A stretch of DNA of 64,000 nucleotides from Flavobacterium microcysteis (GCF_006385255.1 NZ_VFJE01000056.1:960067-1024066); one strand, 5' to 3'. Shown: positions 49,361 to 58,096, counted from the stretch's first letter. Translations and numbers: made by a program. The notes: generated by a model not told the origin, from the sequence alone.

Positions 49361-50521
49361 ATGCAGTTATCCGTTATCATTCTTAACTACAATGTCCGTT
49401 ATTTTCTTGAGCAATGCTTGTTGAGCGTTCGGGAAGCAATTCACGGACTTGATGCTGAAATCATTGTTGTTGATAATAATTCTCCCGATGACAGTTGCCA
49501 AATGATAAAAGAACGTTTTCCGGATGTGATTCTAATTGAGAATAAGGAAAATGTCGGTTTCCCAAAAGGGAATAACATTGGCGTTGAGAAAGCCAAAGGA
49601 GAATATGTATGCATATTGAATCCAGATACTGTAGTTGCAGAAGACACATTCACTAAAATAATAGCATTTGCCCGAAACCAGACCGATTTAGGAATAATAG
49701 GATGCAGGCTAATTGACGGAACGGGTAATTTTTTACCGGAATCAAAAAGAAGTATCCCGACTCCCTGGGTTTCTTTTACAAAAATATTTGGACTGTATAA
49801 GCTGGCGCCGACTTCTAATTGGCTCGGACGTTATTATGCAGGCCATTTGCAAGAAAGCCAAACAGGAAAAGCAGATGTTTTGGTTGGCGCTTTTATGGTT
49901 TTAGAAAGAACGCTTTATACTGAAGTGGGCGGATTTGATGAACGGTATTTTATGTATGGAGAAGACATTGATTTTTCATATACCGTGCTTAAAAAAGGAA
50001 AATCGAATTACTATTTCCCTGAAACCAGTATTATTCATTACAAAGGTGAAAGTACGGTAAAAGACGGGACTTATATGAAGCGATTCCAGAAAGGAATGGA
50101 ATTATTTTATCAAAAAAATCTTAAGGCATCAGTGTTTTTTATGCTATTTATGAAATTAGGAACACTTTTCTTTTCTTTCATAAAAATGTTCCGGGGAAAG
50201 CCAAAACAAAAAACAAAGCCGGAAAATTATATTTTTATTTCGGACAATGATATCCTCAAAGAAAAATTACAGAATACACTGAAAAAAAATATTCAAATCC
50301 AGAAATTTGAAAACCAAAAAGCAGTATTTTCGCAAACGTTTTCGGGTTTAGGCTCAGTAGAGGTAATTTTAGATGCTGATTATCTCACGTTTAAAGAGTG
50401 CATCTCAATTATGGAAGCGAACAAGGATAAAAATCTGACATTTAAGATTTTACCTAAAGACTCAGACTTTATCATTGGAAGCAACAGTAATAACGAACGA
50501 GGAGAATTTGTTCTGTTTTAA
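49361..50521 (+). CDS. Glycosyltransferase family 2 protein
   Basis: The predicted product is 386 aa from the ATG at 49361 (MQLSVIILNYN). The frame could run up to 49301, but the domain begins at this Met. The GT-A fold shows IIVVDNNSPDDS, NVGFPKGNNIGVEKAKGEYV, the metal motif LNPDTVV and GGFDERYFMYGEDIDFSYTV. It resembles WbbL-type rhamnosyltransferases. One hydrophobic segment (FFMLFMKLGTLFFSFIK) lies near residue 270. The last 100 residues are an extra domain. Function in surface polysaccharide synthesis is inferred. Confidence 0.93.
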   Translation: MQLSVIILNYNVRYFLEQCLLSVREAIHGLDAEIIVVDNNSPDDSCQMIKERFPDVILIENKENVGFPKGNNIGVEKAKGEYVCILNPDTVVAEDTFTKIIAFARNQTDLGIIGCRLIDGTGNFLPESKRSIPTPWVSFTKIFGLYKLAPTSNWLGRYYAGHLQESQTGKADVLVGAFMVLERTLYTEVGGFDERYFMYGEDIDFSYTVLKKGKSNYYFPETSIIHYKGESTVKDGTYMKRFQKGMELFYQKNLKASVFFMLFMKLGTLFFSFIKMFRGKPKQKTKPENYIFISDNDILKEKLQNTLKKNIQIQKFENQKAVFSQTFSGLGSVEVILDADYLTFKECISIMEANKDKNLTFKILPKDSDFIIGSNSNNERGEFVLF

Positions 50522-50615
50522 ATAGAAATCTCCATTACTTTAGAATGTAAATAGTTGTGTTTAAAAAAAGTCTTGTAAAATTATATAATTCATGGCATAA
50601 CCTGAAAATTATCAC

Positions 50616-50623
50616 TAATTTTG
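50616..50623 (+). promoter_or_regulatory. -7 element of the E2 gene
   Basis: TAATTTTG, 37 nt before the ATG at 50661. Confidence 0.55.
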
Positions 50624-50660
50624 CAAGCAGAAAATAAAAATTCACCATTAGGTTAGCAAT

Positions 50661-51974
50661 ATGGCAAAATTTGAATTGAAACTTCCAAAAATGGGAGAAA
50701 GCGTTGCAGAAGCAACAATTACCAACTGGCTAAAAAAAGTAGGCGATCCAATTGAAGCTGATGAAGCTGTATTGGAAATTGCAACCGATAAAGTAGATTC
50801 AGAAGTGCCTTCTGAAGTATCTGGAGTTTTGTCTGAAATCCTTTTTAACGTTGACGATGTTGTAAAAGTAGGTCAGACAATTGCTTATATCGAAGTATCG
50901 GGAGGTGTTGCTGTAGAAGCACCAAAAGAAGAAGCTCCGGCTTCAGTAGCTGAAATTGAAAAAACAGTAGAGACTGCACAACAAGCTGTTGCTGCTCCAC
51001 AAGATTTTTCAGGTTCAGATAAATTCTTTTCTCCTTTGGTTAAAAATATTGCCAAAGAAGAAGGAGTTTCTGTTGCAGAACTAGAATCAATTCAAGGTTC
51101 TGGTAAAGATGGAAGAGTAACAAAAGATGATATATTAGGCTATGTTGCCAATAGAAAAGAACCAAAAGCAGCGAGCCAGCAAGCTCCGGCTCCGGTTTCG
51201 GCAACTCCGGCAGCAAGTACTCCTGCTCCTAAAGCAGCAACAGCAGTTCCTGTTTCTGTAAATGGAGGCGATGAAATCGTTGAAATGGACAGGATGCGAA
51301 AACTGATCTCTGGCTATATGGTGGCTTCGGTACAAACTTCAGCTCACGTACAGTCGTTTATTGAAGTCGATGTAACCAACATTGTGAAGTGGAGAGACAA
51401 AGTGAAAAATGCATTCGAAAAGAGAGAAGGTGAAAAACTGACTTTTACGCCAATTTTCATGGAAGCTGTAGCCAAAGCATTGAAAGATTTCCCAGGAATG
51501 AACATTTCTGTCGATGGCGAATTTATTATCAAAAGAAAAAATATCAACCTGGGTATGGCGGCTGCCTTGCCAAACGGTAACCTAATCGTTCCGGTAATCA
51601 AAAATGCTGACCAGCTAAACCTTGTTGGAATGGCAAAAGCAGTTAATGATTTAGGAAACAGAGCCAAAGCAGGTAAATTGAAACCAGACGATACACAAGG
51701 TGGAACTTATACAGTTACTAACGTAGGTACTTTTGGAAGCGTTTTCGGAACACCAATCATCAACCAGCCACAAGTAGGAATCTTGGCTCTAGGAGCTATC
51801 CGAAAAGTGCCGGCAGTTATTGAAACTCCAGAAGGTGATTTCATCGGAATCCGTCAAAAGATGTTCCTTTCTCATAGTTATGACCATCGTGTTGTTGATG
51901 GTGCTTTGGGTGGAAGCTTTGTAAAGCGTGTTGCTGATTATTTAGAAGCATTTGATGTCAATAGAGATTACTAA
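50661..51974 (+). CDS. Dihydrolipoamide acyltransferase, E2 of a 2-oxoacid dehydrogenase complex
   Basis: This 437-aa E2 has a lipoyl domain (about residues 1-78; lipoylated Lys in EIATDKVDSEV). Ala/Pro-rich linkers and a peripheral-subunit-binding domain follow (about 118-155: FSPLVKNIAKEEGVSVAELE, GSGKDGRVTKDDIL). The catalytic domain ends with the active-site segment SHSYDHRVVDGALGG. It transfers acyl groups to CoA. The branched-chain complex is most likely, by the lipoyl/PSBD layout. No E1 or E3 gene is next to it. It is monocistronic with a terminator. Confidence 0.94.
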   Translation: MAKFELKLPKMGESVAEATITNWLKKVGDPIEADEAVLEIATDKVDSEVPSEVSGVLSEILFNVDDVVKVGQTIAYIEVSGGVAVEAPKEEAPASVAEIEKTVETAQQAVAAPQDFSGSDKFFSPLVKNIAKEEGVSVAELESIQGSGKDGRVTKDDILGYVANRKEPKAASQQAPAPVSATPAASTPAPKAATAVPVSVNGGDEIVEMDRMRKLISGYMVASVQTSAHVQSFIEVDVTNIVKWRDKVKNAFEKREGEKLTFTPIFMEAVAKALKDFPGMNISVDGEFIIKRKNINLGMAAALPNGNLIVPVIKNADQLNLVGMAKAVNDLGNRAKAGKLKPDDTQGGTYTVTNVGTFGSVFGTPIINQPQVGILALGAIRKVPAVIETPEGDFIGIRQKMFLSHSYDHRVVDGALGGSFVKRVADYLEAFDVNRDY

Positions 51975-51989
51975 TTGACTTAGTTTATA

Positions 51990-52024
51990 AAAAAAAGAAA
52001 CCTCTCAAACGAGAGGTTTTTTTA
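51990..52024. terminator. Bidirectional terminator between E2 and the esterase gene
   Basis: AAACCTCTC (51998-52006) pairs with GAGAGGTTT (52011-52019) with A- and T-runs, between convergent genes. Confidence 0.92.
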
Positions 52025-52038
52025 TGGGATAAATTATG

Positions 52039-52989
52039 CTATTCAATAATTAATGATGCTGTGGTCTCACGAATAAATACGATGGCATCAAAATCAGAAC
52101 CTGGCAGTATAGGCAATGCTCTGTCATTTGTCCATACAGAATAAATGTTGGTGATTTTGTTTTTGGTTTGTGTAAAAGGATTTGATTTCTTTGAATTAAA
52201 AGAAATAAAGATTTGGCCGTCTTTTGCTTTGGAAAATAATCCCGAGAAAGTATCTGGGGCTGATTCAAAACTATGTTTAGTGATTTTACCTTCTGCAATC
52301 ACGTTCACGCTTCCTTTATAAGTGTCAAAGCCTAAAGCATAATATTTAGAACCCAATTCTTGTTTTAGATAACCGCCCATTGCTTCTACTTCGGCCATAG
52401 TGATATCTTTTGCGATATGTACATTATGGCTCCAGATAATTGCTTTTGATGCCTCGCTTTTTTGTGTTTTAATAATTATTTCGGCCATGCCTTTGTCTCT
52501 CGTAAGAGGATCGTGCCAAAAATCTTCGCTGTCAAATCCAAAAAGGACTACTTTTTTAGCCGCTGTCTGACCTTGATTGTATTCTTTTATCCACTGGAAA
52601 AGATCAAAAATTTCCTGTGCATTGTAGAGCATTAGTGATTTCATCAGCGTTTTCAGATCGCCGTTTCCATTTTGGAGATAGTCATTAATAGGGCTGATGT
52701 TAGTTTGAGTAAGTTCAAAACCAAGCAGTCTGTAATTGCTGTTTGTGATTAGATACTTGATGATGTGTGCCTTCTGGATATAAAACTCATGGGTTCCGTG
52801 GGAAGCCTCTCCGAGCCCGAGAATCGTTTTTTCGTTTAATTCCGAATCCAAAAATGAAAAGTTTTTGGATTGTGAGTTTTCAACTAAAGGAATCGAATTC
52901 TCGTTTATCCATTGTAGTGTTTTGTTTTGCGAATGGGCAAGGAAACTTGAAATAGTAAGGACAAACGTAATGAGTATTCTTGTTTTCAT
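52039..52989 (-). CDS. Erythromycin esterase-like protein, shortened
   Basis: The predicted product is 316 aa from the ATG at 52989. A signal peptide ends at LAHSQ. The esterase family motifs are GLGEASHGTHEFY and LLGFELTQTN in the N-terminal half and IIWSHNVHIAKD in the second half. The family is usually about 400 aa or more. Here the helical part expected between the DSEDFWHDP region and RDKGMAE is missing, so the gap is short. Both catalytic regions are kept. It may be a short natural variant or a decayed gene. It should not be read as proof of macrolide resistance. Confidence 0.85.
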   Translation of the reverse strand: MKTRILITFVLTISSFLAHSQNKTLQWINENSIPLVENSQSKNFSFLDSELNEKTILGLGEASHGTHEFYIQKAHIIKYLITNSNYRLLGFELTQTNISPINDYLQNGNGDLKTLMKSLMLYNAQEIFDLFQWIKEYNQGQTAAKKVVLFGFDSEDFWHDPLTRDKGMAEIIIKTQKSEASKAIIWSHNVHIAKDITMAEVEAMGGYLKQELGSKYYALGFDTYKGSVNVIAEGKITKHSFESAPDTFSGLFSKAKDGQIFISFNSKKSNPFTQTKNKITNIYSVWTNDRALPILPGSDFDAIVFIRETTASLIIE

Positions 52990-53170
52990 GGTAGAGTTGT
53001 TAATTACCGGAGGCATGAAGTAAATCTAATGAAAAACGCAGAAGGAGTAGTTTTTTTCTTCATAAATTTTTGAAGACCTTAGAAAATAAGAAACTGAAAA
53101 TAAAAGGATTTGATGTTTGTTGCTTGCATAAACAGTAAATTTTAGAGCAAAAATTCAATTCAAAAACCGT

Positions 53171-53178
53171 TATCTTTG
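53171..53178 (+). promoter_or_regulatory. -7 element of the exonuclease operon
   Basis: TATCTTTG, 20 nt before the ATG at 53199. Confidence 0.6.
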
Positions 53179-53198
53179 CAGTCCATAAAAACAAGAAA

Positions 53199-53975
53199 AT
53201 GGAACTTAAACTGACAAAGCCAATCTGTTTCTTTGATCTCGAAACCACAGGAATCGATATCAGTAAAGATAGGATTGTAGAAATATCGATATTTAAAGTC
53301 TTCCCTAACGGAAATAAAGAAAGCAGGACTTGGCTGGTTAATCCAGAAATGCCTATTCCGCCGCAAACAACAGCCGTGCATGGAATTACAAATGAAAAGG
53401 TAGCTAACGAACCTGTTTTTAAAGAATTGGCAGCTACAGTTCATAACATGATAAAAGATTCTGATTTGGCAGGATTCAACTCTGACCGATTTGATATTCC
53501 ATTATTGGCTGAAGAATTGTTGAGAGCAGGACTCGATTTTGATATGAAAAATCGTGTAGCAGTAGACATTCAGACTATTTTCCATAAAAAGGAAGAACGT
53601 ACTTTAAGTGCTGCTTATAAATTTTACTGCGGACTAAGTCTTGAAAATGCGCACTCTGCCGAAGCAGATACTATGGCTACCTATGAAATCCTAAAAGCAC
53701 AATTAGAACGATATGATGACCTGCCGCAGGACATGAGATCGCTTTCTGAATATACGACCCGAAAAAAATCGGTTGATTTTGCTGGATTTATCGGTTTGGA
53801 CAAGGATAACGAAGAAATTTTTACGTTTGGTAAGCACAAAGGAGCCAAGGTTGAAAAAGTTCTTGAGGCCGAACCGGGTTATTTTGGATGGATTCAAAAT
53901 GCCGACTTCCCATTGTATACTAAAAAGGTACTGACAGCAATCAAGCTAAGAAAACTGAATAATAAACTGAGCTAG
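53199..53975 (+). CDS. DEDDh-type 3'-5' exonuclease with C-terminal domain
   Basis: This 258-aa protein has the DnaQ-type exonuclease fold in residues 1-175. It has Exo I FFDLETTGID, Exo II GFNSDRFDIPLLAEEL and Exo III HSAEADTMATYEIL with the catalytic His. From about 180, KSVDFAGFIGLDKDNEEIFT and GKHKGAKVEKVLEAEPGYFG form a small domain also seen in ExoX-type enzymes and quorum-associated homologues. It degrades DNA or RNA from 3' ends. It is followed by FAH, Hpt and cinA genes on the same strand, so they may be co-transcribed. Confidence 0.92.
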   Translation: MELKLTKPICFFDLETTGIDISKDRIVEISIFKVFPNGNKESRTWLVNPEMPIPPQTTAVHGITNEKVANEPVFKELAATVHNMIKDSDLAGFNSDRFDIPLLAEELLRAGLDFDMKNRVAVDIQTIFHKKEERTLSAAYKFYCGLSLENAHSAEADTMATYEILKAQLERYDDLPQDMRSLSEYTTRKKSVDFAGFIGLDKDNEEIFTFGKHKGAKVEKVLEAEPGYFGWIQNADFPLYTKKVLTAIKLRKLNNKLS

Positions 53976-54000
53976 CTTTTAAGCGCCGAAAACAGGACTT

Positions 54001-54612
54001 ATGAAAATAATCTGCGTTGGAAGAAATTACGCCAAGCATATAGAAGAACTGCAAAATGAAAGACCATCGGAACCGGTAATTTTTCTTAAACCGGATACCG
54101 CAATATTGCCTAAAAATTTTCCTTTCTTCTTACCGGAATTTAGTAGCGATATCCATCATGAAGTTGAAATTCTGGTGAAAATAAACAGGGTAGGGAAGCA
54201 CATTGAGCCTAAATTTGCGCATAAATATTATGAAGAAATTGGTTTAGGGATAGACTTTACAGCCCGTGATGTTCAGACCGACCTTAAAGAAAAAGGACTT
54301 CCGTGGGAAAAAGCCAAAGCATTTGACGGTTCAGCAGTCATTGGAGAATTTTTACCGAAATCTGAATTCAATTCACTGGAAAATCTTACATTTGAATTGA
54401 CCAATAATGGAAAATCAGTCCAAATTGGCAATACAAACCAGATGCTCTGGAAAATTGACGAATTGATTTCCTATGTTTCGCAATATTTTACGCTGAAAAT
54501 AGGTGATATCATATTCACAGGTACTCCGGAAGGAGTTGCAAAGGTCAATCCAGACGATATTCTTGAAGGATATTTAGACGGACATAAATTATTTAGAATA
54601 CAGGTAAAATAA
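54001..54612 (+). CDS. Fumarylacetoacetate hydrolase family protein
   Basis: The 203-aa product has the FAH-fold motifs CVGRNYAKHIEELQNERPSE, KPDTAILP, DIHHEVEILVKI, GLGIDFTARDVQTDLKEKGL and GDIIFTGTPEGVAKVNPDD. Members act as hydrolases, isomerases or decarboxylases on oxo-acids such as oxaloacetate or acylpyruvates. The stop overlaps the start of the Hpt gene by 1 nt (TAATG). Confidence 0.92.
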   Translation: MKIICVGRNYAKHIEELQNERPSEPVIFLKPDTAILPKNFPFFLPEFSSDIHHEVEILVKINRVGKHIEPKFAHKYYEEIGLGIDFTARDVQTDLKEKGLPWEKAKAFDGSAVIGEFLPKSEFNSLENLTFELTNNGKSVQIGNTNQMLWKIDELISYVSQYFTLKIGDIIFTGTPEGVAKVNPDDILEGYLDGHKLFRIQVK

Positions 54613-54956
54613 TGGCTATACACTATAATCTGGCAAAAGTCTACGAGATTTCAGATAACGACAGCGAATTCGTTCAGGATATTATAAACCTTTTCGTGAC
54701 TGAAGTTCCTGCCGACCTGAAGAATGTAAAAGAAGGAATAAAAGAGAAAGACTATAAGATGGCTTACGCATTTGCTCATAAAATCAAGCCTACTCTTGAT
54801 TTGCTGGGAATGACTGTCGCTTTTGAAGAAATTCTTCTTGTGGAAGATTGGACAAAGCGAGAAGGAAAGAAAAAAGAAATCAAGGATACTTATAAAAGTA
54901 TTGCAGACAAAGTCGAAAAGGCAGTAAAGGAAATCAAGAAAGACTTTAACTTGTAA
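54612..54956 (+). CDS. Hpt (histidine phosphotransfer) domain protein
   Basis: The 114-aa all-helical product carries the phosphotransfer site AHKIKPTLDLLGM with His at about residue 57. Such proteins pass phosphate between a hybrid histidine kinase and a response regulator. No kinase or receiver gene is nearby, so the partner is elsewhere. The start overlaps the FAH stop. cinA starts 32 nt later. Confidence 0.88.
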   Translation: MAIHYNLAKVYEISDNDSEFVQDIINLFVTEVPADLKNVKEGIKEKDYKMAYAFAHKIKPTLDLLGMTVAFEEILLVEDWTKREGKKKEIKDTYKSIADKVEKAVKEIKKDFNL

Positions 54957-54987
54957 TTCTGACTGCAAGCCTGAAAAATCAAAATCC

Positions 54988-56250
54988 GTGAAAGCAACCG
55001 TAGTAACTATAGGAGATGAGATCCTTATTGGACAAATCATCGACACCAATTCTGCTTTTATTGCAAAATCATTAGACAAGATAGGGATTGATATCCACGA
55101 AGTCATTTCTATAAGTGATAGCAGAGAACATATTTTGGAAACGCTGGAACGCCTCCAGAATCAAGTTGATTTGGTGATTTTTACTGGCGGCTTGGGACCA
55201 ACCAAAGATGATGTTACCAAAAAAACGCTATCCGACTATTTTGAAGACCAATTGGTGGTAGACGAGAAAGTCCTTGCTCATGTAACCGAACTGATAGAAG
55301 GTTTCTACAAGCGTCCGATATCCCAAATCAATAAAGACCAGGCTCTAGTTCCCTCAAAAGCCACAGTCCTATTTAATAATGTAGGAACAGCACCTGGAAT
55401 GTGGCTCAAAAAAGAAAATACCGTTTTTGTTTCCTTGCCTGGCGTGCCTTATGAGATGCAATATCTTGTAGAGAATAGAGTAGTGCCTAAGGTAATCGAA
55501 GAATATAAACGACCTTTTATTATCCATAAAACAATTCTTACCTATGGGCAAGGAGAAAGCCTTGTTGCGGAAAGGATAGAAAATTGGGAAAATAATCTCC
55601 CGGAATTTATAAAGCTTGCCTATCTGCCAAGTCCGGGAAGAGTAAGGTTGAGATTGTCTGCACGTGGCACTGACGAGCAGTTTCTGAAAAAAGCTATAGA
55701 AGAAAACACAGACTCGCTATCAAAAATCATTGGGGATATCATTGTAGGATATGACGAAAATGAAACGATAGAAGTGGTTCTTGGCCGATTACTAACCAAA
55801 AATAAAATGACAATAGCTACTGCCGAAAGTTGTACCGGTGGAAAAATAGCCCAAATGATGACTTCAATTCCGGGTTCATCAGCTTATTTCAAAGGCAGTG
55901 TAGTGAGTTATGCTACAGAAGTCAAAGTAGAAGTGTTAAAAGTGCCTCAAGAGCTTATTGATGCACATTCTGTCGTAAGCCGTGAAGTAGCAATTGAAAT
56001 GGCATTAGGTGCTCAGAAGCTGCTAAAAACAGATTATGCCATTGCTACTACTGGAAATGCGGGTCCTGAAAAAGGAGATTCTCCGGCTGAAGTAGGTACG
56101 GTTTTTATTGCACTGGCAACACCTTATCCGGCTCCGGATAACATCATCTGTGAAGAATTTAATTTTGGGCAACCGCGTGAAAAAGTCATTGATAGGGCTG
56201 TAGGTAAAGCTTTTGAAATGCTTCAAAAAGAAATCTTGAAAATCAGATAA
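54988..56250 (+). CDS. cinA: CinA family protein (nicotinamide mononucleotide deamidase)
   Basis: The 420-aa product starts at GTG 54988 (shown as MKATVVTIGDEILIGQIIDT). The N-terminal MoCF-type domain (about residues 1-170) has FTGGLGPTKDDVTKKTL and NNVGTAPGMWL. The C-terminal CinA domain (about 255-415) has TIATAESCTGGKIAQMMTSI, IPGSSAYFKGSVVSYATEVK and ATTGNAGPEKGDSPAEVGTV. It is predicted to hydrolyse ADP-ribose and deamidate NMN in NAD salvage. The start codon choice agrees with the conserved TIGDEIL near the N-terminus. Confidence 0.94.
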   Translation: MKATVVTIGDEILIGQIIDTNSAFIAKSLDKIGIDIHEVISISDSREHILETLERLQNQVDLVIFTGGLGPTKDDVTKKTLSDYFEDQLVVDEKVLAHVTELIEGFYKRPISQINKDQALVPSKATVLFNNVGTAPGMWLKKENTVFVSLPGVPYEMQYLVENRVVPKVIEEYKRPFIIHKTILTYGQGESLVAERIENWENNLPEFIKLAYLPSPGRVRLRLSARGTDEQFLKKAIEENTDSLSKIIGDIIVGYDENETIEVVLGRLLTKNKMTIATAESCTGGKIAQMMTSIPGSSAYFKGSVVSYATEVKVEVLKVPQELIDAHSVVSREVAIEMALGAQKLLKTDYAIATTGNAGPEKGDSPAEVGTVFIALATPYPAPDNIICEEFNFGQPREKVIDRAVGKAFEMLQKEILKIR

Positions 56251-56368
56251 GAATTTTTTAAGCATTTGGCATCGTTTTTGGTCTTTTCTGAGAAATTTAC
56301 ATTTTCGTTCACGAATAATTTTTTAATCCCCCTTTTTTAATACATTAAAAAAAAATCAATTATTTTTT

Positions 56369-57280
56369 ATGAGAAAACTTTACTTTACCATTGCTGCAAC
56401 TCTCACCGCAGCATTTGCTTTTGCTCAGGCTCCAACAGGAAATTTGACTATTTTTTCAGAAGACGGAGATCCTTTCTTTCTTGTGCTGAACGGAGAACTG
56501 CAAAATGACATTCCGCAAACCAACATCCGCATTGAAGAGCTGAATCAGCCGTATTACAATGCCAAAATACTTTTTGAAAACAAGTCTCTTGTAGAAATAA
56601 CAAAAAAGAATCTGGCTATTGCAGATGTGGATGGCGAATACATGGATGTTACCTATAAAATAAGGCGAGATAAAAACAATAAGAATAAGCTTAAGCTTAA
56701 TTTTTTCTCTGAAATTCCGGTAGATCGCCAGTATAGAGCTCCAAAAAATGTTCATGTAGTGCATTATGGCGCTCCACAGCCTGTAAGTACAGTATCGCAA
56801 ACTACAACCACAACCACTGTTGGAAATACAGGAATGGGAGTAGGAGTAAGCGTAGGAGGAGTAGGTGTGAATGTCAATATTAAAGAGCCAAATGGCGTTT
56901 ATACAGAAACAACCACTACAACAGTAACGCATTCTGGTCAGCCGCAGGTTAATTATGACCCACCGCTAATTAAAAAAGGATGCAACAATAAATATCCGAT
57001 GGGTTCAACTGACTTTAACAGTGCGCTGACATCTGTAAAGAAACAAGGTTTTGACGAAACCAAGCTAAAAGTGGCGAAACAGATTGTTTCTGCAAATTGC
57101 TTGGATGTAAATCAAATAAAACAAATCGCTAATACGATCAGTTTTGAAGAAAACAAATTAGATTTTGTAAAGTTTGCCTACGATTATTGCACGGAAAAGA
57201 AAAATTATTTCAGGCTAAATGATATATTTTCGTTCAGTACAAATGTAGATGATCTAACAGAATACATCCAGAATAAATAG
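56369..57280 (+). CDS. Secreted DUF4476 domain protein
   Basis: The 303-aa product has a signal peptide (residues 1 to about 20, ending AFAQ). A beta-rich N-terminal domain (about 25-130) is followed by a low-complexity Thr/Gly region (VSQTTTTTTVGNTGMGVGVS). DUF4476 comes at the end (FNSALTSVKKQGFDETKLKV, FVKFAYDYCTEKKNYFRLND). It is likely periplasmic or on the surface. The function is unknown. It lies 118 nt after cinA. Confidence 0.9.
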   Translation: MRKLYFTIAATLTAAFAFAQAPTGNLTIFSEDGDPFFLVLNGELQNDIPQTNIRIEELNQPYYNAKILFENKSLVEITKKNLAIADVDGEYMDVTYKIRRDKNNKNKLKLNFFSEIPVDRQYRAPKNVHVVHYGAPQPVSTVSQTTTTTTVGNTGMGVGVSVGGVGVNVNIKEPNGVYTETTTTTVTHSGQPQVNYDPPLIKKGCNNKYPMGSTDFNSALTSVKKQGFDETKLKVAKQIVSANCLDVNQIKQIANTISFEENKLDFVKFAYDYCTEKKNYFRLNDIFSFSTNVDDLTEYIQNK

Positions 57281-57391
57281 AACCTATAATTTGAAATACA
57301 GGATTTTTGCCTTTTATAGGCTGCATATGGAATCGAAAAAGATTTTGAAAAAAAAGGAGTAGAATGTTTTGTAAATACAGTTTATTTTTTG

Positions 57392-57399
57392 TTTCTTTG
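57392..57399 (+). promoter_or_regulatory. Promoter of the rpmB cluster
   Basis: TTTCTTTG (a near fit to TAnnTTTG) with a TTTG at 57368-57371, 20 nt upstream, gives a -33/-7 pair before rpmB (57436). Confidence 0.6.
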
Positions 57400-57435
57400 C
57401 ACCCTGATTTTGAATAACGATAAAAGATAAGCATA

Positions 57436-57672
57436 ATGTCAAGAGTTTGTGACCTTACAGGTAAAAGAGCGATGGTTGGAAATAATGTTTCCCACGCGAT
57501 GAACAAGACTAAGAGAAAATTTTCTGTAAACTTAGTTAAGAAACGTTTTTATCTTCCTGAAGAAGATAGATGGATTACTCTTAGAGTAGCTGCATCTACA
57601 ATAAAAACTATCAACAAAAACGGGATTGCTGCAGTTTTGAAAGAAGCTAAAGCTAACGGATTTATTAAATAA
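57436..57672 (+). CDS. rpmB: 50S ribosomal protein bL28
   Basis: The 78-aa product shows the bL28 pattern: SRVCDLTGKRAMVGNNVSHA, MNKTKRKFSVNLVKKRF and ITLRVAASTIKTINKNGI. Only the first Cys of the zinc-binding set is present, so this is the zinc-free form. It heads the cluster rpmB-rpmG-DUF4295, with ftsY behind it. Confidence 0.97.
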   Translation: MSRVCDLTGKRAMVGNNVSHAMNKTKRKFSVNLVKKRFYLPEEDRWITLRVAASTIKTINKNGIAAVLKEAKANGFIK

Positions 57673-57699
57673 TAATCCTTCCTCTAAATATATAGCAAG

Positions 57700-57882
57700 A
57701 TGGCAAAGAAAGGTAATAGAATTCAAGTAATTTTAGAGTGTACAGAGCACAAAACTAGTGGTCAGCCAGGTACATCAAGATACATAACAACAAAGAACAA
57801 AAAAAATACTCCAGATAGATTAGAGATTAAAAAATTCAATCCAATCTTGAAGAGAGTAACTGTTCATAAAGAAATTAAATAA
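57700..57882 (+). CDS. rpmG: 50S ribosomal protein bL33
   Basis: The 60-aa product has bL33 features: GNRIQVILECTEHKTSGQPG and TKNKKNTPDRLEIKKFNPIL. It has one Cys only and lacks the CxxC pairs, so it is the zinc-independent type. It lies 27 nt after rpmB. Confidence 0.96.
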   Translation: MAKKGNRIQVILECTEHKTSGQPGTSRYITTKNKKNTPDRLEIKKFNPILKRVTVHKEIK

Positions 57883-57891
57883 TTATTAGTC

Positions 57892-58044
57892 ATGGCAAAG
57901 AAAACCGTAGCAACGTTACAGACAGCTTCTAAGAGATTAACAAAAGCTATCAAAATGGTAAAATCTCCTAAAACTGGTGCATACACTTTCGTTGAAAGCG
58001 TTATGGCTCCTGAATTAGTTGAGGATTTTTTGAAAAAGAAATAA
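57892..58044 (+). CDS. DUF4295 protein, probable Bacteroidota-specific ribosomal protein
   Basis: A 50-codon frame starts at ATG 57892 (MAKKTVATLQTASKRLTKAI) and ends KKK before TAA. The product is Lys-rich and basic. DUF4295 genes stand beside rpmG in Bacteroidota. From memory, an extra large-subunit protein named bL38 was seen in the F. johnsoniae ribosome; this may be it, but I cannot check the match. The 9-nt gap after rpmG shows one transcript. A terminator follows. Confidence 0.9.
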   Translation: MAKKTVATLQTASKRLTKAIKMVKSPKTGAYTFVESVMAPELVEDFLKKK

Positions 58045-58065
58045 TCATTTAGACATTATATAGAT

Positions 58066-58096
58066 AAGCTACTTTCATTCGGAAGTAGCTTTTTTA
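58066..58096 (+). terminator. Terminator after the rpmB-rpmG-DUF4295 cluster
   Basis: AAGCTACTTTC (58066-58076) pairs with GGAAGTAGCTT (58081-58091, one G-U pair), followed by T6. Confidence 0.88.

Noticed and set aside
52039..52989. Macrolide resistance gene
   Set aside because: The family likeness is real, but the protein is short, exported and has no mobile context. A resistance role is not supported.
56780..56940. Thr/Gly-rich stretch in the DUF4476 gene as a separate repeat element
   Set aside because: It is in frame and codes for a low-complexity linker between two domains, not a nucleotide repeat.
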